DNA of 64,000 nucleotides. It comes from Gymnorhina tibicen. Its lineage: Eukaryota > Chordata > Aves > Passeriformes > Artamidae. The position numbers and the translations under genes were made by a program. This document shows, piece by piece, positions 1 to 10,676 of the stretch. The notes beneath the pieces were generated by a model. The model saw only the letters and a list, made by a program, of their open reading frames with translations. It was not told where the DNA came from and made no database searches. The stretch's first letter is position 1. Each line of letters begins with the position of its first letter. The stretch spans positions 4,751,503 through 4,815,502 of the forward strand of contig VXAZ01018984.1 in the NCBI GenBank assembly GCA_013399875.1. The letters are read 5' to 3'.

Positions 1-3000
1 TTGTCTCTCTCTCACCCTCACTCCTACCAGCACAGAACAATCGTCCTCAGGGAAGTTCTGCTGAGAGCATAACAAACACTCCTTCATGCTTTCTGGCACA
101 CAGCAGAGCCAAAATAAAATTTAATTATAAAATATAATTTTAAAGTTAAGTGTTACTTGCTACTAAACTTTTATTTCAACTTTGATAAGCACAGCTTTCC
201 TTAAATGCTCAAAGGAACGATTTATGACTACAAAGACAGCTTTCTGAACTGGCATTTTTTCACCTGCTCTGCAAAAGAAGGTAGTTTAAAATAAATACAG
301 GGCATAAAAATTATACAATCCACTAGCTTTTCTGCTTAAAAAACATGACTCTGTGGATGGGAAACAGAAGTTCAGGGAAGAGAGGGTTGTCAGCATCTTC
401 TTGGCAGACGGCTGTTTGTGAAGGAAACTGTCTGTAGTGTGTCTAATGTGGTTGACCGGTTCAAAAAGCCCTGTCCCTTTGATGTTCTCCCAGTCTGTAC
501 ATGGAGGCCACTCTGAGCGTGACCAGTGCTAAACCAAGATGCAAAATGCAAAATACAAAATATATTTCCAATTCTACCTGCCACCTGCACCTGGAGAGTT
601 TGCACAGATATTAAGTCTGGTCTTTACAACAGACTTAAAATTATCCCCATGTGATGTAGCTGTGCCTGAATGCCAGTTGCTCATGCAACTGGAAGTCTTT
701 CCTACTAAAGGGAGATGCATGGAGAAGGCAGAGCACAAAAGGCAGAACATGCACACAGAGCAATCAGCAGCGACAGTTATGAACCCGTGCCTAAAATCTA
801 GACGCTAATTATGCCTTTGCTGCAGTCTTGAGTGCAATGACAGTTGTGTTAATGAGGGTCAGCACTTGTGAAGTTACATAACAACGCTTATGCCGTGCCC
901 TACGTCAGCTGTAGGGTCTTAGAAAAGCCTCAGACCCCTTAGCTCCAAGCTACTGAGTACCCCAGTGAGGGCTCAGTTTGTAGCAAAAGCCACAGAGCTG
1001 TTTATATTGGGATACTGAGGCTGGAATTGAACTGAGATAGAGGAACAGCAGCAGGGTATCAAATAAAATTGAGTTGTTACATTTCATCATTTTCCCTTTT
1101 CTGCTCAATAGACCAAATCTGCTCCATTTGTATTTCTGCTAAAGCCTCATTGCTGGATGAAATGCAGATAATTACCTCTGCAATGAAAGTAACTTGGCCA
1201 TTTCATTCCATACCTTGGGGGACATGTTGAGGAAAGGGATAGTACTGCATAACGAGCTTCTCCTGTGGTGCCAGGGGAGAAGGAATATTCAGAGCTTGAG
1301 ATGGTACTGGATGGCTCAGGCTGAGAACAGATGCATGCCTCCAGGGCTTGCCAAGCTGGAAACTGTCCTCCTCCTTTATCATGGTTCAATCTCCCACATA
1401 TGTAACATGCCAAGGCTGCTTCAGTTTTATGTTTGCCAGTTGGGAGAGGTGAGGCCACAATTCTCTTTCAGTCTGTGAAGCCTGATAAAAAGGTGTTTTA
1501 CTTTGACTGACAGGATGTTAACAGCACAATCTCCCAGCACAACTGCCATTACAATTTGGTCTGTCGAAAATACAGTTCTTGTAATTCTGAGCGAACACTG
1601 CCCTCTTTACTGCTCTGTTAAGCGCAGAGCTTCAAGTGACCAGACACTGGGAATGTTTGATAACCCTGGCTACTGTAGAGCTAGCTAAAACAAGGGGCTG
1701 GTGAAATGGGTCCGTCCAGGCTGGAAGTTTTGAGAGATGTTCAACTTCTAATGTTATATTCTGTCTTCAGAGCTACTGCTTCGGCTTTATCCTGACCTCC
1801 ATCATGCTATTCTGCCTGCTCCATGAGGACATTCAGAGAATAAGTGGTGTGTGGAAAATTGCATAACACTAGCTTCTGTGGAAGTGACCCAGGTAGATCT
1901 TATTCTCATCAATTCAAGCTGGACTTGGTGGGATTTGTTAGGTAAGGGTTTATTCCATGGCACCATACAGAAGGCAGCCACGATACTGAGCACCAGCTAA
2001 GCCGCAGCAGCCAATGTAGCAGAGTTACTGTCACACTCCTGGGCCGCTCTGCAATATGGGGGTGGCACCATCTGTGAGACAGAACTTGCAGCTGGGAATG
2101 TTGGGTGACATTCCTTGTGAGAGAACAGCTAAGCAGGAAACTGGATGGCTTCCTCCCTAGCAACCACATGCTCCACAACCAGCAGCTCCAAGATGGACCT
2201 GTCTGACTTCCTCATTCCAGAAACCTCCATGTTCTCAGTTTGAGGAGACAGCCCTGCTGCAAGATTTCCCTGTCAACAAACCTCTGTTCCTCATCACAAA
2301 ATGTCTCAGCAGAGCCACAAGTGTTGATTGCTTCAGCTAAAAATAAGCCATTTTGAAAACACAAAGCCACTGCGAGAAAAAATTGTCTTCATCCTATGTC
2401 TGTAAAGATCTTAAGAGAAAATAGTTCACTAATTTTTTCTCTCCTATAAGGTGGAATTTGAGCAAGTTAAGCTTAAAAAAATTTTGAAAAGCCCATTCAT
2501 ATATTCCTTTTCACTTGACTCTTTTGAACACAAGGTCCTTCACATCTTACATGCAGCATTCATTGTCAGCATTCATTTCTCTCCTTAAACATTTGAACCA
2601 TTACTGCCCATCTATTTCTAGATACTATTTCTCTAACATGACCTTTGATGTCGTGAAACCTAGCTATGGGAAAATAAGGAAACAAATCTCTGCCCCACAG
2701 CAATAAAATCAAACCCAAACACCATTTTTTAAATATTAATTTTCACATTTCCAACAAATTATACTGTTCATATCTCAGGATCTGTTAGGCCAGAAGAAGA
2801 CCAGAATATGTTGCCAAATATTTCAGGAAAAATGGCTCTTGCCAGGTTAACATTTTGAATGAAATACAAATATAAATAATTGGGAATTAATTTTTATAAA
2901 TTCGGAAAATACAAGATTTAGAGAAACAAGCAAACCTTAGTGTCCTTTCTGATGAGGACTATCCAGAATTGCTGAGGTTCTGACATTAACTAGCTTATCT

Positions 3001-3789
3001 GAAGACCAGAGGTCTCAGGAGAAAACCAATCTTCTTAATGGAACCAGTCCAGTACTTAGTACAACAGGATCCCATGTATTACTACGGTACAAATCCATGA
3101 ATCAATTTATTACTGGTATAATTCTTTTCATTATTTATTTTATTATTACAAGCATAGTATAAAGCTATCTCAAGTGCCAAAAAATAATATAATGGAAATC
3201 TTTCATAATTCCACTGTGAAAATCACTGAAAGCTACAAAATATTACTTCCTAATGACTTAGAATGTTTCAGATCATATTCAAAAAACAACGCTTGATCAC
3301 TGTCCATCGGATGAATGCCCAGATTTCCAAAATCCTTTTTACTTTGAAACTTTCTTCTACACTGTGAAAATACCTTGGTCTTTACGTGTCTGGGTAAAGT
3401 TGAGTGAAGGACTGCTAGTCTTTCAGACTAGTGCCATGGGATGGTGATATGAATTGAGAACAATAATGTGTGATGAACTGTAAAGTTTGTGTCTTGTCAG
3501 GATCACAGCCTCATATTTCTTCATTCTTCCTGCAACAAATAATGAATTTTTCTTTTCTGTAGTTTCAGAAAATTGTTTCCAGTGACAAAGGAGAAAAGAG
3601 ACCAAACAGGAACTGCAACATACCCATTGTAAAATCAGCCATACAAAACCACCAAAGGTCTGGAGTAAACATGGTATTATTGTTTGCAAACAGGCCAAAC
3701 ATGGTAACACTGATATCGAGCACTTGACAGTCATGCTTTGGTTCCAAACCAAAGGTCCCTTTTCATGATCCACTATTACTATTCATGTC
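1..3789. other. No gene recognised
   Basis: Ordinary AT-rich sequence. The short open frames at 0.4-0.8, 1.15-1.5 and 1.8-2.2 kb overlap on both strands, have no recognisable motif and lack convincing splice borders, so they are read as chance frames. No interspersed repeat was recognised by eye. Confidence 0.6.
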
Positions 3790-3860
3790 TCTGCCCTTGA
3801 TAACTGGTTGGAACTAGATCATCTTTAAAGTCCCTTCCAACCCTAACCATTCTATGATTC
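3790..3860 (+). mobile_element. CR1 LINE, 3' tail fragment
   Basis: About 70 bases match the conserved end of avian CR1: a GTTGGAACTAGATCATCTTT block, then TCCCTTCCAACCCTAACCAT, then a single TTCTATGATTC unit. Nothing upstream resembles CR1, so the copy is extremely 5'-truncated, as is usual for this family. It cannot encode anything. The orientation follows from the tail motif reading on the plus strand. Confidence 0.85.
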
Positions 3861-4721
3861 AACACTGCACAGCCCAGTGGATTCTTTAGTGGTGGGGGAA
3901 GCACTGTCCTGCAGGTGTTTACCACCGCTAGGCATTAGCACCACATCTTTAAACACTTCTACAGGTGAAAAAGGTCCTCAACAGATCTATGAAAACCAAA
4001 CTGGCTGTGTATGAGGATGTTCTTTTGTTTCTTATCAGATATGCACTAGCTTTTTTCCTTTGCAAGAAGAATTTCCCAGCTAGGAGCTGAATACTGTAAT
4101 CACTGTCATAATTTATGAAAGTCACTTGCTTTGAAAATAACACAAACGTTATCATAATTGTCAAAATGATGGTTCAGTAATCTAGGAATGCTTGTTATCT
4201 TGCCGGCTGCAAGTTGTGGGCCTGGTCCAAAACCCAGGAATATAAATGAGAGTCTTTTCATTGGCCTCAGCAAGTCTTGGATCAGGCCTTCCATTAAGAC
4301 TAAGGAAGGAAACAGCCATTGCTGTAGTGCTGAGACAGGGTGCATGAATAAAAGACAAGTGCTAAGGTCAGTGAAGTGGTTCCTGGATGTAACATGTGGA
4401 GTACAATAGCATCCAAAATGGTCCATCAACACAAGGCAAAGATATTATTCCTGCTATTACTGACTGGGTTTCACGGACATCTCTACCATTCATTGGATGT
4501 GCATTCTGCTTTCTGGCAGCATTTTAAACTTCATTTAATAGAATATTAAACTAATCATGACGAATGATAAGCCAGATTTTATTACATTCTGGTTAATTAC
4601 AAAATCATATCTACCTAGTCTTATAAAAAGCAGATTAGTTGAAATGCGATGTGTCTTCACGGAAGTGTTATAAATGAATCGGTTAATTCATGCTCAGATA
4701 TGAAATATCATGATATTAAAC
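3861..4721. other. No gene recognised
   Basis: AT-rich unique-looking sequence between a CR1 tail and the CpG-rich LTR-like block. The overlapping frames at 4.1-4.4 kb lie on opposite strands over the same bases and show no protein motif. Confidence 0.5.
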
Positions 4722-4738
4722 TGTATATTGGGTTCTGT

Positions 4739-4748
4739 GGGGGGGGGG
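4739..4748 (+). repeat. G10 homopolymer
   Basis: Ten consecutive G lie near the left end of the proposed LTR. Such runs are prone to length variation and assembly error, and could form a G-rich secondary structure. Confidence 0.9.
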
Positions 4749-5254
4749 AGAGTTCTTGAAACAGCCGAGCGCGATTCCCAGAATCATGCTTTCTTTGCCG
4801 AGGGGACATTTACATTTCAAAACCCCGGAGCACGCATTGAGCTGGGTGTAGTCCCGGCCCCGTTTAACATTTGCACTCGAATGAAGGACGGGGCTCGGGC
4901 TGAACGCAATACCACACCCGCGGAACGGTCACTTTACATCGAAAAAGAACAACTCCTGTCCAAAAAGGAGAACATCAACTCTGCCGGGAAGAAGTTTGCA
5001 TCCCAAGAACACAAGCATGAAACACCAGACAGCACCCATATCGGCGAGAACTCCTCCCAGGCTATGTGCTAACGGCCGGATCGGAACCCAGATATAGAAC
5101 ATCAGGAAACATCTGATAATGCTCCCCGGTGATGAAAAACTAATCAAAAACAGGACGAGCTTTTGTCCACCTTAGTTCTTTGAATAGAACTCCTTCTTTG
5201 AATATGTTGAATAAAACTTAATCTCCAAAACTCCGAACTCTGCGCGAAACATAG

Positions 5255-5262
5255 TATATAAG
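5255..5262 (+). promoter_or_regulatory. TATA box in the LTR-like block
   Basis: TATATAAG is followed within about 30 bases by a GCAAAAAGCAGC stretch where a start site would fall. Its place 150 bases before an AATAAA is typical of the U3/R boundary of an LTR. Activity is inferred, not shown. Confidence 0.45.
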
Positions 5263-5404
5263 CCCTCTGCAAAAAGCAGCAGTTGTGAACAAGGGAGGTT
5301 TTGGCGCGATAGAGGTCAAAACCTGCATTCACCCAGTTCCAACCCTGGGCTTGGTACTGTGACTTTTCGATCGTGGCATCGCGTTTCCGATATTTCAGCC
5401 ATTC

Positions 5405-5410
5405 AATAAA
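5405..5410 (+). terminator. AATAAA polyadenylation signal of the LTR-like block
   Basis: A perfect AATAAA is followed by a T-rich stretch. It lies downstream of the TATA box at the spacing expected for the R region of a retroviral LTR. Confidence 0.45.
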
Positions 5411-5445
5411 TTTATGTTATTTTATATTATCGAATTTGGCTATCA

Positions 5446-6699
5446 ATTAATTTCAGAAGGAATGAGCTAAAGAGGAAAGGCAGAAAGCAGATCACCTAAG
5501 TCAGTGCAAAAAGATTTAGGTGCACCCTTTTTGTTGTGCCCCATAATAAAAATCCCCTCCCCTCAAATATCAGGTGAAGGTACCTTTTAAAAGTCTGAAT
5601 CAGCCACTCATTTTTATACTGGGATTTGGTTTTATGACTGTAGCTTAATCTAAGCATTTTCTGCACTGCTGTTCTGCTGATTTATGACTGAACTGCTATT
5701 TATTTAGTGGAAAGGCATCCTATTAGGACATGATTGTGTCCTACTCTGAAGGAATCAGCCGACAAATCACACCAAAACCTTTTTTTGCGATTGCTCGGTA
5801 ACACTTATGAGTGAAATTAAAATTCATGAGAAAAGATTTTGATAACTGCTGAAGCAGTGGCTCACATTTCCAGATGGCCTGCACAAAAGTGACATCCTAC
5901 ACCCCCCGTGATAATACGATGTGTTGGCAAGTGATCGTGGATGTTTGCTTATTTAATTAATAGAGGGTTGCACATCATTCAGCAATAAAGCCTGTGTGCT
6001 CAGCTCCGCCGAAAGTCATGTGCCTCGAGTAGGGATTATGGAGGATTTAGGCCCTACTGTCAAAACCTGCATTCCTCAAAACCATATCAGCTGCCATCTA
6101 CCATAGGAAAATCCACAATTTTCAACTAAGGGAACAAGGGAACTCTTCTGGCATCACCAGTGGATGAAAGTAGTGGCAGACACTGCTACCTTTTAAAGCA
6201 CAGGGGGGGATGAACCACATTAAAAAAGACAACAAAACCCAAAACCACCGTCTGTGTGTTGGAACATGCATACTTCTGGGAAGAACCATCAAAAAGACAG
6301 ATTTCTGTGCTTTGTTGCAGGCCAGCCGCAGGGCCGTTCCCTTTCAGGGGTGTTGTCTCCTTGAAAAAAAAGCTTTTTGCCAGTGTTTCCACTAACGATC
6401 ACTGGAGCAGTTAGCAAGCTGCCCGTAGACACACACTCCTAGTGATTGGAGTAGATTTACAGGCAACTCAGAAGAAAGGAGAAAATGTGATAAATTCAGC
6501 TGCAATGGGAGCAGTACATGTGTTATGAGATAGTGGAGAAAAACCTGAGTGCATGTGCAGCTTCCGTAATAGCTGTACCAACAGCATGTACTTCCACACC
6601 TATTTTTACCTAATAGATATCTTCTGTTCTCTGTTCTTTTCTTGGCTCCCCTACTTCACTCACATTTACTGCAGAGTTTGCTTTTAGTGAGTTTTATGT
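5446..6699. other. No gene recognised; unique-looking sequence
   Basis: No repeat or coding segment was recognised. The part from about 5.74 to 6.08 kb is listed separately as a possible regulatory block. Short opposed frames at 6.19-6.39 kb are chance. Confidence 0.5.
5740..6080. promoter_or_regulatory. Candidate conserved non-coding block
   Basis: The stretch contains no repeat signature and no long frame. It carries scattered CpGs kept in an AT-rich context, a TTTAATTAATAG homeodomain-type core near 5.95 kb, a GATAATACGATG segment and an ATTCAGCAATAAAGCC segment. This mix of retained CpGs and AT-rich factor cores resembles vertebrate conserved non-coding elements. The call rests on composition only, since no cross-species alignment was possible. 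Confidence 0.25.
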
Positions 6700-6770
6700 G
6701 CTGGGATTTTCAAAGTGGCTTGAGGCTATTGACTTTCAATAGGATTTGGGTAGCTAATTGCCTTTTCCTT
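6700..6770 (+). repeat. Relic of a palindromic MITE-like amniote repeat
   Basis: The segment contains GGGATTTTCAAAGTGGCTT, then ATTGACTTTCAATAGGATTT, then GGGTAGCTAATTGCC. This resembles the centre and arms of a palindromic repeat common in reptiles and birds, whose core reads TTGACTTTCAATGGGA. The left arm is better kept than the right. Recognition is from memory of the pattern; no family name is assigned. Confidence 0.5.
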
Positions 6771-8096
6771 TGTACTTTACAAATTCCAGACATAGCTCTT
6801 CTGTGAGTTCATTTTAGTCTTTTATGACTGAATTTCCTGAAATATTATATCCCTTTTGAAAGGAAAAAAAAAAAAAAGAAAGAGGAAAAAAAAGTGCCCG
6901 TCTCTTTTTAATGTAAGCCAAAGGAAATAGTTGTCCTTTTTCCTCTAAAGGTCCAAAGCTCTTGGTCTTATCTGTTTAAGTTAAACAGTACAGACATCGA
7001 ATGCATTAATTCAAGTCTCGTTGAGTTCTTGATTACAGCCTGGCAGCTGATCTGGGTGATGGAGGTTTCCCCTGTGAACCCTTCTCAGTGTGTGCCGTGC
7101 AGTGGTGGTTTAGAGCCTGGTAAGGGGGTTTTCTTGAAAGCACAACAAAAAGCCTTGGGTCTATCCATTCAGAAACTTCTGTTTCAGTCTTTCACACTCA
7201 GCCTGCATAATCTATTGCTGTCTGTCAGAGCTGACATGCAGCTTTGACCCCTGGTTGTCTAGAATATCTTGTCTTTTGTCTCACTGCTGTGGTTAGCTGA
7301 GTGTTAACAGCTGCTTACTGCCGGTCTCAGAAAGCAAAAGGCAAGAGATGGGCCGTACAAAACAGAAGCAAACCATTCACCTAACACAGCAGATAGGCCC
7401 ATAAACATTAAAGGGAAAGCAAATAGATATTTTGTAATGGTGGCAGAAGTCTGCCAAAGACATTCAGAAAAACAGAATTAGTGCATGAAAGAAGCAAACT
7501 GCAGAGTGAGATTTTGTGAATGCTATCTCAGCAAGAATGAACCAGGCAGATGCACAACTGAGAGAACTACATGTAGAAAACAAATTAGCAGAAACCAGAG
7601 CTCGTAGGTAATGGGTAAAATGCTGGGGGAGAGGGAGAGAAGCATTAGTCACTGGTTACAATTTGTCCTTTCTTTTATTTTTCTCTGTCTTTGCTGAGCG
7701 CATGCACTGTGTTCTGGCTTCAGGCAAATCAGTGCCCTTCTCAGCAAGGGATGGGAATAACTCTACAGAGCAGGTGTGCTGTAAGCTGTTTTGAAAGTGA
7801 TTTGCACACAAGGAGACTTCACTGGAAATGGAAAAGAAGTAGGAATAGAAAAGCAAATAGAATATTCTGTAGCAGCCTTTTTTTGTCCGACATGATAGTG
7901 CTGTGTGACTGTCAGAACAAACATTAGGACAAAGGCACCTCTTTTAGAGATTCAGAAGTATTTAAACTCCTCCAAAAAAAGGTGCTAAATGGAGTTATTT
8001 ATTAAGGTCACACCGGCTTTTGGAGGACAACGTTTGCCTGATGAGAGAAGTTACAGAGCCTCCAAGATTATTTTGTGTCAGCATACCTTGTGTCAG
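6771..8096. other. No gene recognised
   Basis: The segment holds an A-rich microsatellite near 6.87 kb and otherwise unremarkable sequence. Short frames at 7.0-7.9 kb show no motif. Confidence 0.5.
6861..6893 (+). repeat. A-rich low-complexity tract
   Basis: Two A runs are separated by short G-containing interruptions. No retroelement body precedes it, so it is read as simple repeat rather than an inserted poly-A tail. Confidence 0.85.
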
Positions 8097-8261
8097 TTAC
8101 AAATTTCCTATTGTTTTACCTTCCAAACCATCTCCTGACACAGGAATATGCAGAAAATCTACTGTACCTGAACCTGTGCCTAGACAAGCGTATTACCTCT
8201 CCTATAATCCAGCTACAGTGTCAATACCACTAAAGGATGGGTATGAGCTGTTTCCAGATAA
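8097..8261 (+). other. Candidate coding exon, unidentified product
   Basis: A 165-base segment starts after an ACCTTGTGTCAG acceptor-like border and ends before GTAAAT. It reads through without a stop for 54 codons, with one base before the first full codon and two after the last. The translation is proline-rich and hydrophilic at first, then contains LSYNPATVSIPLKDGYELFP. A TAA follows at once in the same frame, so it could also be a terminal exon. I do not recognise the protein. The donor is only moderate, and isolated segments like this are expected by chance. Confidence 0.22.
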
Positions 8262-8699
8262 GTAAATACTGATGTCAATACTGGCTCAATTTCACTTCCA
8301 GGATTCCCTGAGTAATGTGTCTCAGGATTACTCCTCATAAAATTTGGAGTCACGGCTGCTGCTTCTCAGCTTCCCTAGGCACAGAATGTGACTCTTGCTG
8401 ATTGAGCTATCAAAGGACCTGCTTTAGAGTCTCATGCTTTCAAACCACTGTGGCACATGTTCAGGAAATCATCTTTATTCAGCAAAGCGTGGTAGCTCTT
8501 TCTGACCATGTACTTCTTTATTGAAAGGTTTCAAGGTATCTCCAGCAGAACTCTGCAGTCTGAAATAAAGAGCCAGAATTTGTCTGCTGGGTTATCACAG
8601 ATTTGGAGTTCCTGCAACTTAAACCAAGAAAATAAGTTAAATACATACTGTTTGGCATTTTACAGACTGAATTCCTCAGGACAATAGAAGCCCATCTCG

Positions 8700-8850
8700 A
8701 AAAAAACCAGAACCAAAACAACAAAAACAAAGCCAAAACCAAACCAAACCAAACCAACAAAAACAAACTAACAAAAAAAAACCCAAACCAAACAAAAAAA
8801 CCCCCAACCAACCAACCAAACAAAAAAAACCAAACAAAAAACCCCTCCAC
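8700..8850 (+). repeat. A/C-rich low-complexity tract
   Basis: About 150 bases consist almost only of A and C, mixing AACCAAACC, AACAAAAAC and CCAACCAACC units without a strict period. On the opposite strand the tract gives long Phe/Trp/Gly-rich open frames, which are artefacts of the composition. Confidence 0.9.
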
Positions 8851-9440
8851 TCCAATAGGATACTCATTAAAACATAAAAGCCCAGGTGTTGCACTTTGCA
8901 TTTGGACTTGCTGAATTTTGTTACGTTCTCATTGGCCCAGTTGTCAAGTGTGTCCATCAGACCCCACAGACTTGTGGCTATTCAGGTTCATCAGGTGGTC
9001 TCAAACCTGCTCTTTGCTTACAGTGGCAGGGACTTATCTCCCCTAATCCCCCACCCAGAAGCTCAGGGACTCAGAGATGTGGGAAGCCTGACTGCCAGAG
9101 AAGACTGGGGCAAAGAACCTCAGCCTTCTACATATCAGTTGTCACCAGTTCTCTCTTCTCATTTATCTCCTTAGCACAACACGGAACACAGATAACTGCT
9201 AGGCTAAACTTATTCCTGAATCAGAGTCTGGTTAATACCCAGGAAAGGACCTGTATTTTCTGCTAAGTAAACTGCAGAGGAATTGATTGCAAAAAGATCA
9301 AAATCAGATTCATGATATATGGCAGATTTCACCTTGATATCATACATGTTGGGAAGAAATGGTCTGAGATAAGAGAAACAACAGCAAAATAGTTCTCTAC
9401 AAGAAAATATCCCCAGGTTAAAAAGCTCACCTTGTTCAGT
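8851..9440. other. No gene recognised
   Basis: Three overlapping short frames lie here on both strands. None has a motif or good splice borders. No repeat was recognised. Confidence 0.5.
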
Positions 9441-9800
9441 TTGGCACAATTTAATTACATTATTAAGGAATTTCTGCTAGTCATTGTGTAATTAGGCGAA
9501 TTTGGGTAGTTAAGTCAGCAATTACCAGCACAACTGCATTCATAAGTTGCAACTTAATTGTTTTATTGAATGTCATTGCTCTACATTTGAGAAACTATCG
9601 CATTTCAAGTAATTATAATGTGCCAGCATGACAGAAAGCTAATAACACATATAAGCAAATTCCTTGGGTTTTTTGCAATATTGTAATGAGGTATGAGACG
9701 AGAAAAAGCTGATAACCATTTCTTGGTTTGTGCTCATGTATTACCATTACATACAATGACACTAAAAGTAATTCAGGCTGTCAAAGATAAGCCCAAGCAA
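9441..9800. promoter_or_regulatory. Candidate enhancer rich in homeodomain-type sites
   Basis: Within about 360 bases there are at least five TAATTA/TTAATT/AATTAC-type cores, including ATTTAATTACATTATTAAGG near 9.45 kb, GTGTAATTAGG, AGCAATTACC, CTTAATTG and AAGTAATTATAATG. The stretch has no repeat signature and no open frame of note. Clustered cores of this kind in unique sequence are typical of developmental enhancers, but AT-rich DNA also produces them by chance. No conservation data were available. Confidence 0.33.
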
Positions 9801-10524
9801 GTCAGCCAAAAGAAATTTCCCTCCTTCATCTGCATCTCAACTGTTTCAGTAGCTTAGAGCATCTCCTTCCAGAGTTTCATGTCTCCTCATCCCCATGAAA
9901 TCTTGGGGTAGGAAAAACACCTCCACTAGCACCCATAGTGGGTCTGATGGCTCCAGGCTGGCCCATGCTGGACTACACCACTGCAGAGCTAATATTGTCA
10001 GCGAGGCTGTCAGGGAGGTTTTAAGTCACTTCATTATCGGCTCTGGAGTCAGCCCAGCCTGCTTCCCTGGACAGCTATGCCAGATGTGCTGAGATGTGCT
10101 GCGTGGAGATGAGGCTTAGAAAACTCACCTCCTCTGCAAAACCACATTCTATTGCTTCCCAGTCATTTAAATGTTACTGTCTGACCTCTCAGATGGAGAG
10201 CTGTGCTTTTGTAGGACCCCCAACATAAGGAAGCAAGCACAGTATTTTTCCTCATGAGTAAACAATAGGATTTATCTCAGGAGGAGTTTCTGAGGAAGGC
10301 ACTGTAAAGATGTCCTTGTTCTTTTGTGGAATAGGGAAATTTTTCTCCAAGTTGCTGAGTTCCAGCACAGCACAACAGCAGAGGATATTGGAACCCTTTT
10401 GTACTTCGAAAGTGCCAAGGCTGGAAGGAGGGACACTTGAAGATACAGCCACTGTTACAGAGGACCCAACACTATTTCACATATGAGGACACCAATTCTT
10501 AAGATGCATTTGAAGGTAAGAAAT
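9801..10524. other. No gene recognised
   Basis: Mixed-composition sequence with short frames at 9.9-10.1 and 10.25-10.45 kb that show no motif. Confidence 0.5.
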
Positions 10525-10640
10525 TATTTCTACAGGGGGAAAAACTGAGCTTCGGAGGCCAAACTTATTTAGGGCCAGTTAAAATGTGAGGGTAGGACCA
10601 AGCCCAAACCTTCCGTCACAAGTCACAGTCCTATGATTTT
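10525..10640 (+). repeat. Possible MIR-like SINE relic
   Basis: The segment reads CTACAGGGGGAAAAACTGAG, then a TTAGGGCCAG-like middle, then a GTCACAAGTCACAGTCCTA tail. The order matches the MIR core: oligomer GGAAACTGAG, a middle before CACACAG, and a final GACTCCAGTCC. Many substitutions are present, so the call is tentative. Confidence 0.35.
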
Positions 10641-10661
10641 CTTAAAAAACATTGTTTTCTC

Positions 10662-10676
10662 AAAAAAAAAAAAAAA
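10662..10676 (+). repeat. A15 homopolymer
   Basis: Fifteen consecutive A, with no preceding retroelement body recognised. Confidence 0.9.

Larger units (their letters stand above)
4722..5445 (+). mobile_element. Probable solo LTR of an endogenous retrovirus
   Basis: A block of about 720 bases stands out from its AT-rich, CpG-poor surroundings by many CpG dinucleotides and higher GC. It can be read as TG (4722) to CA (5444-5445), with a TATAAG-type TATA box at 5255 and an AATAAA signal at 5405, about 150 bases apart. This is the order and spacing of an LTR promoter, R region and polyadenylation signal. The 5-mer ATTAA occurs close to both proposed ends (4715 and 5446) but is offset by two bases on the left, so the target duplication and exact ends are uncertain. 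No gag, pol, env or second LTR was recognised nearby, hence solo LTR. It is not the avian leukosis type by start sequence. The retained CpGs suggest a relatively young insertion. A unique CpG-island promoter is the main alternative. Confidence 0.55.

Noticed and set aside
5315..6074. The 16-mer GTCAAAACCTGCATTC at both 5315 and 6059
   Set aside because: A shared 16-mer somewhere in 64 kb is about as likely as not by chance, and the flanks do not match.
8518..8957. Open frames of 93 and 127 codons, rich in Phe, Trp and Gly, on the minus strand
   Set aside because: They arise from translating the A/C-rich low-complexity tract; there is no domain or start context.
10458..10511. Plus-strand segment between a TTACAG acceptor and an AAG/GTAAGA donor
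   Set aside because: It directly abuts a MIR-like relic and is only 54 bases long; it is probably not coding.
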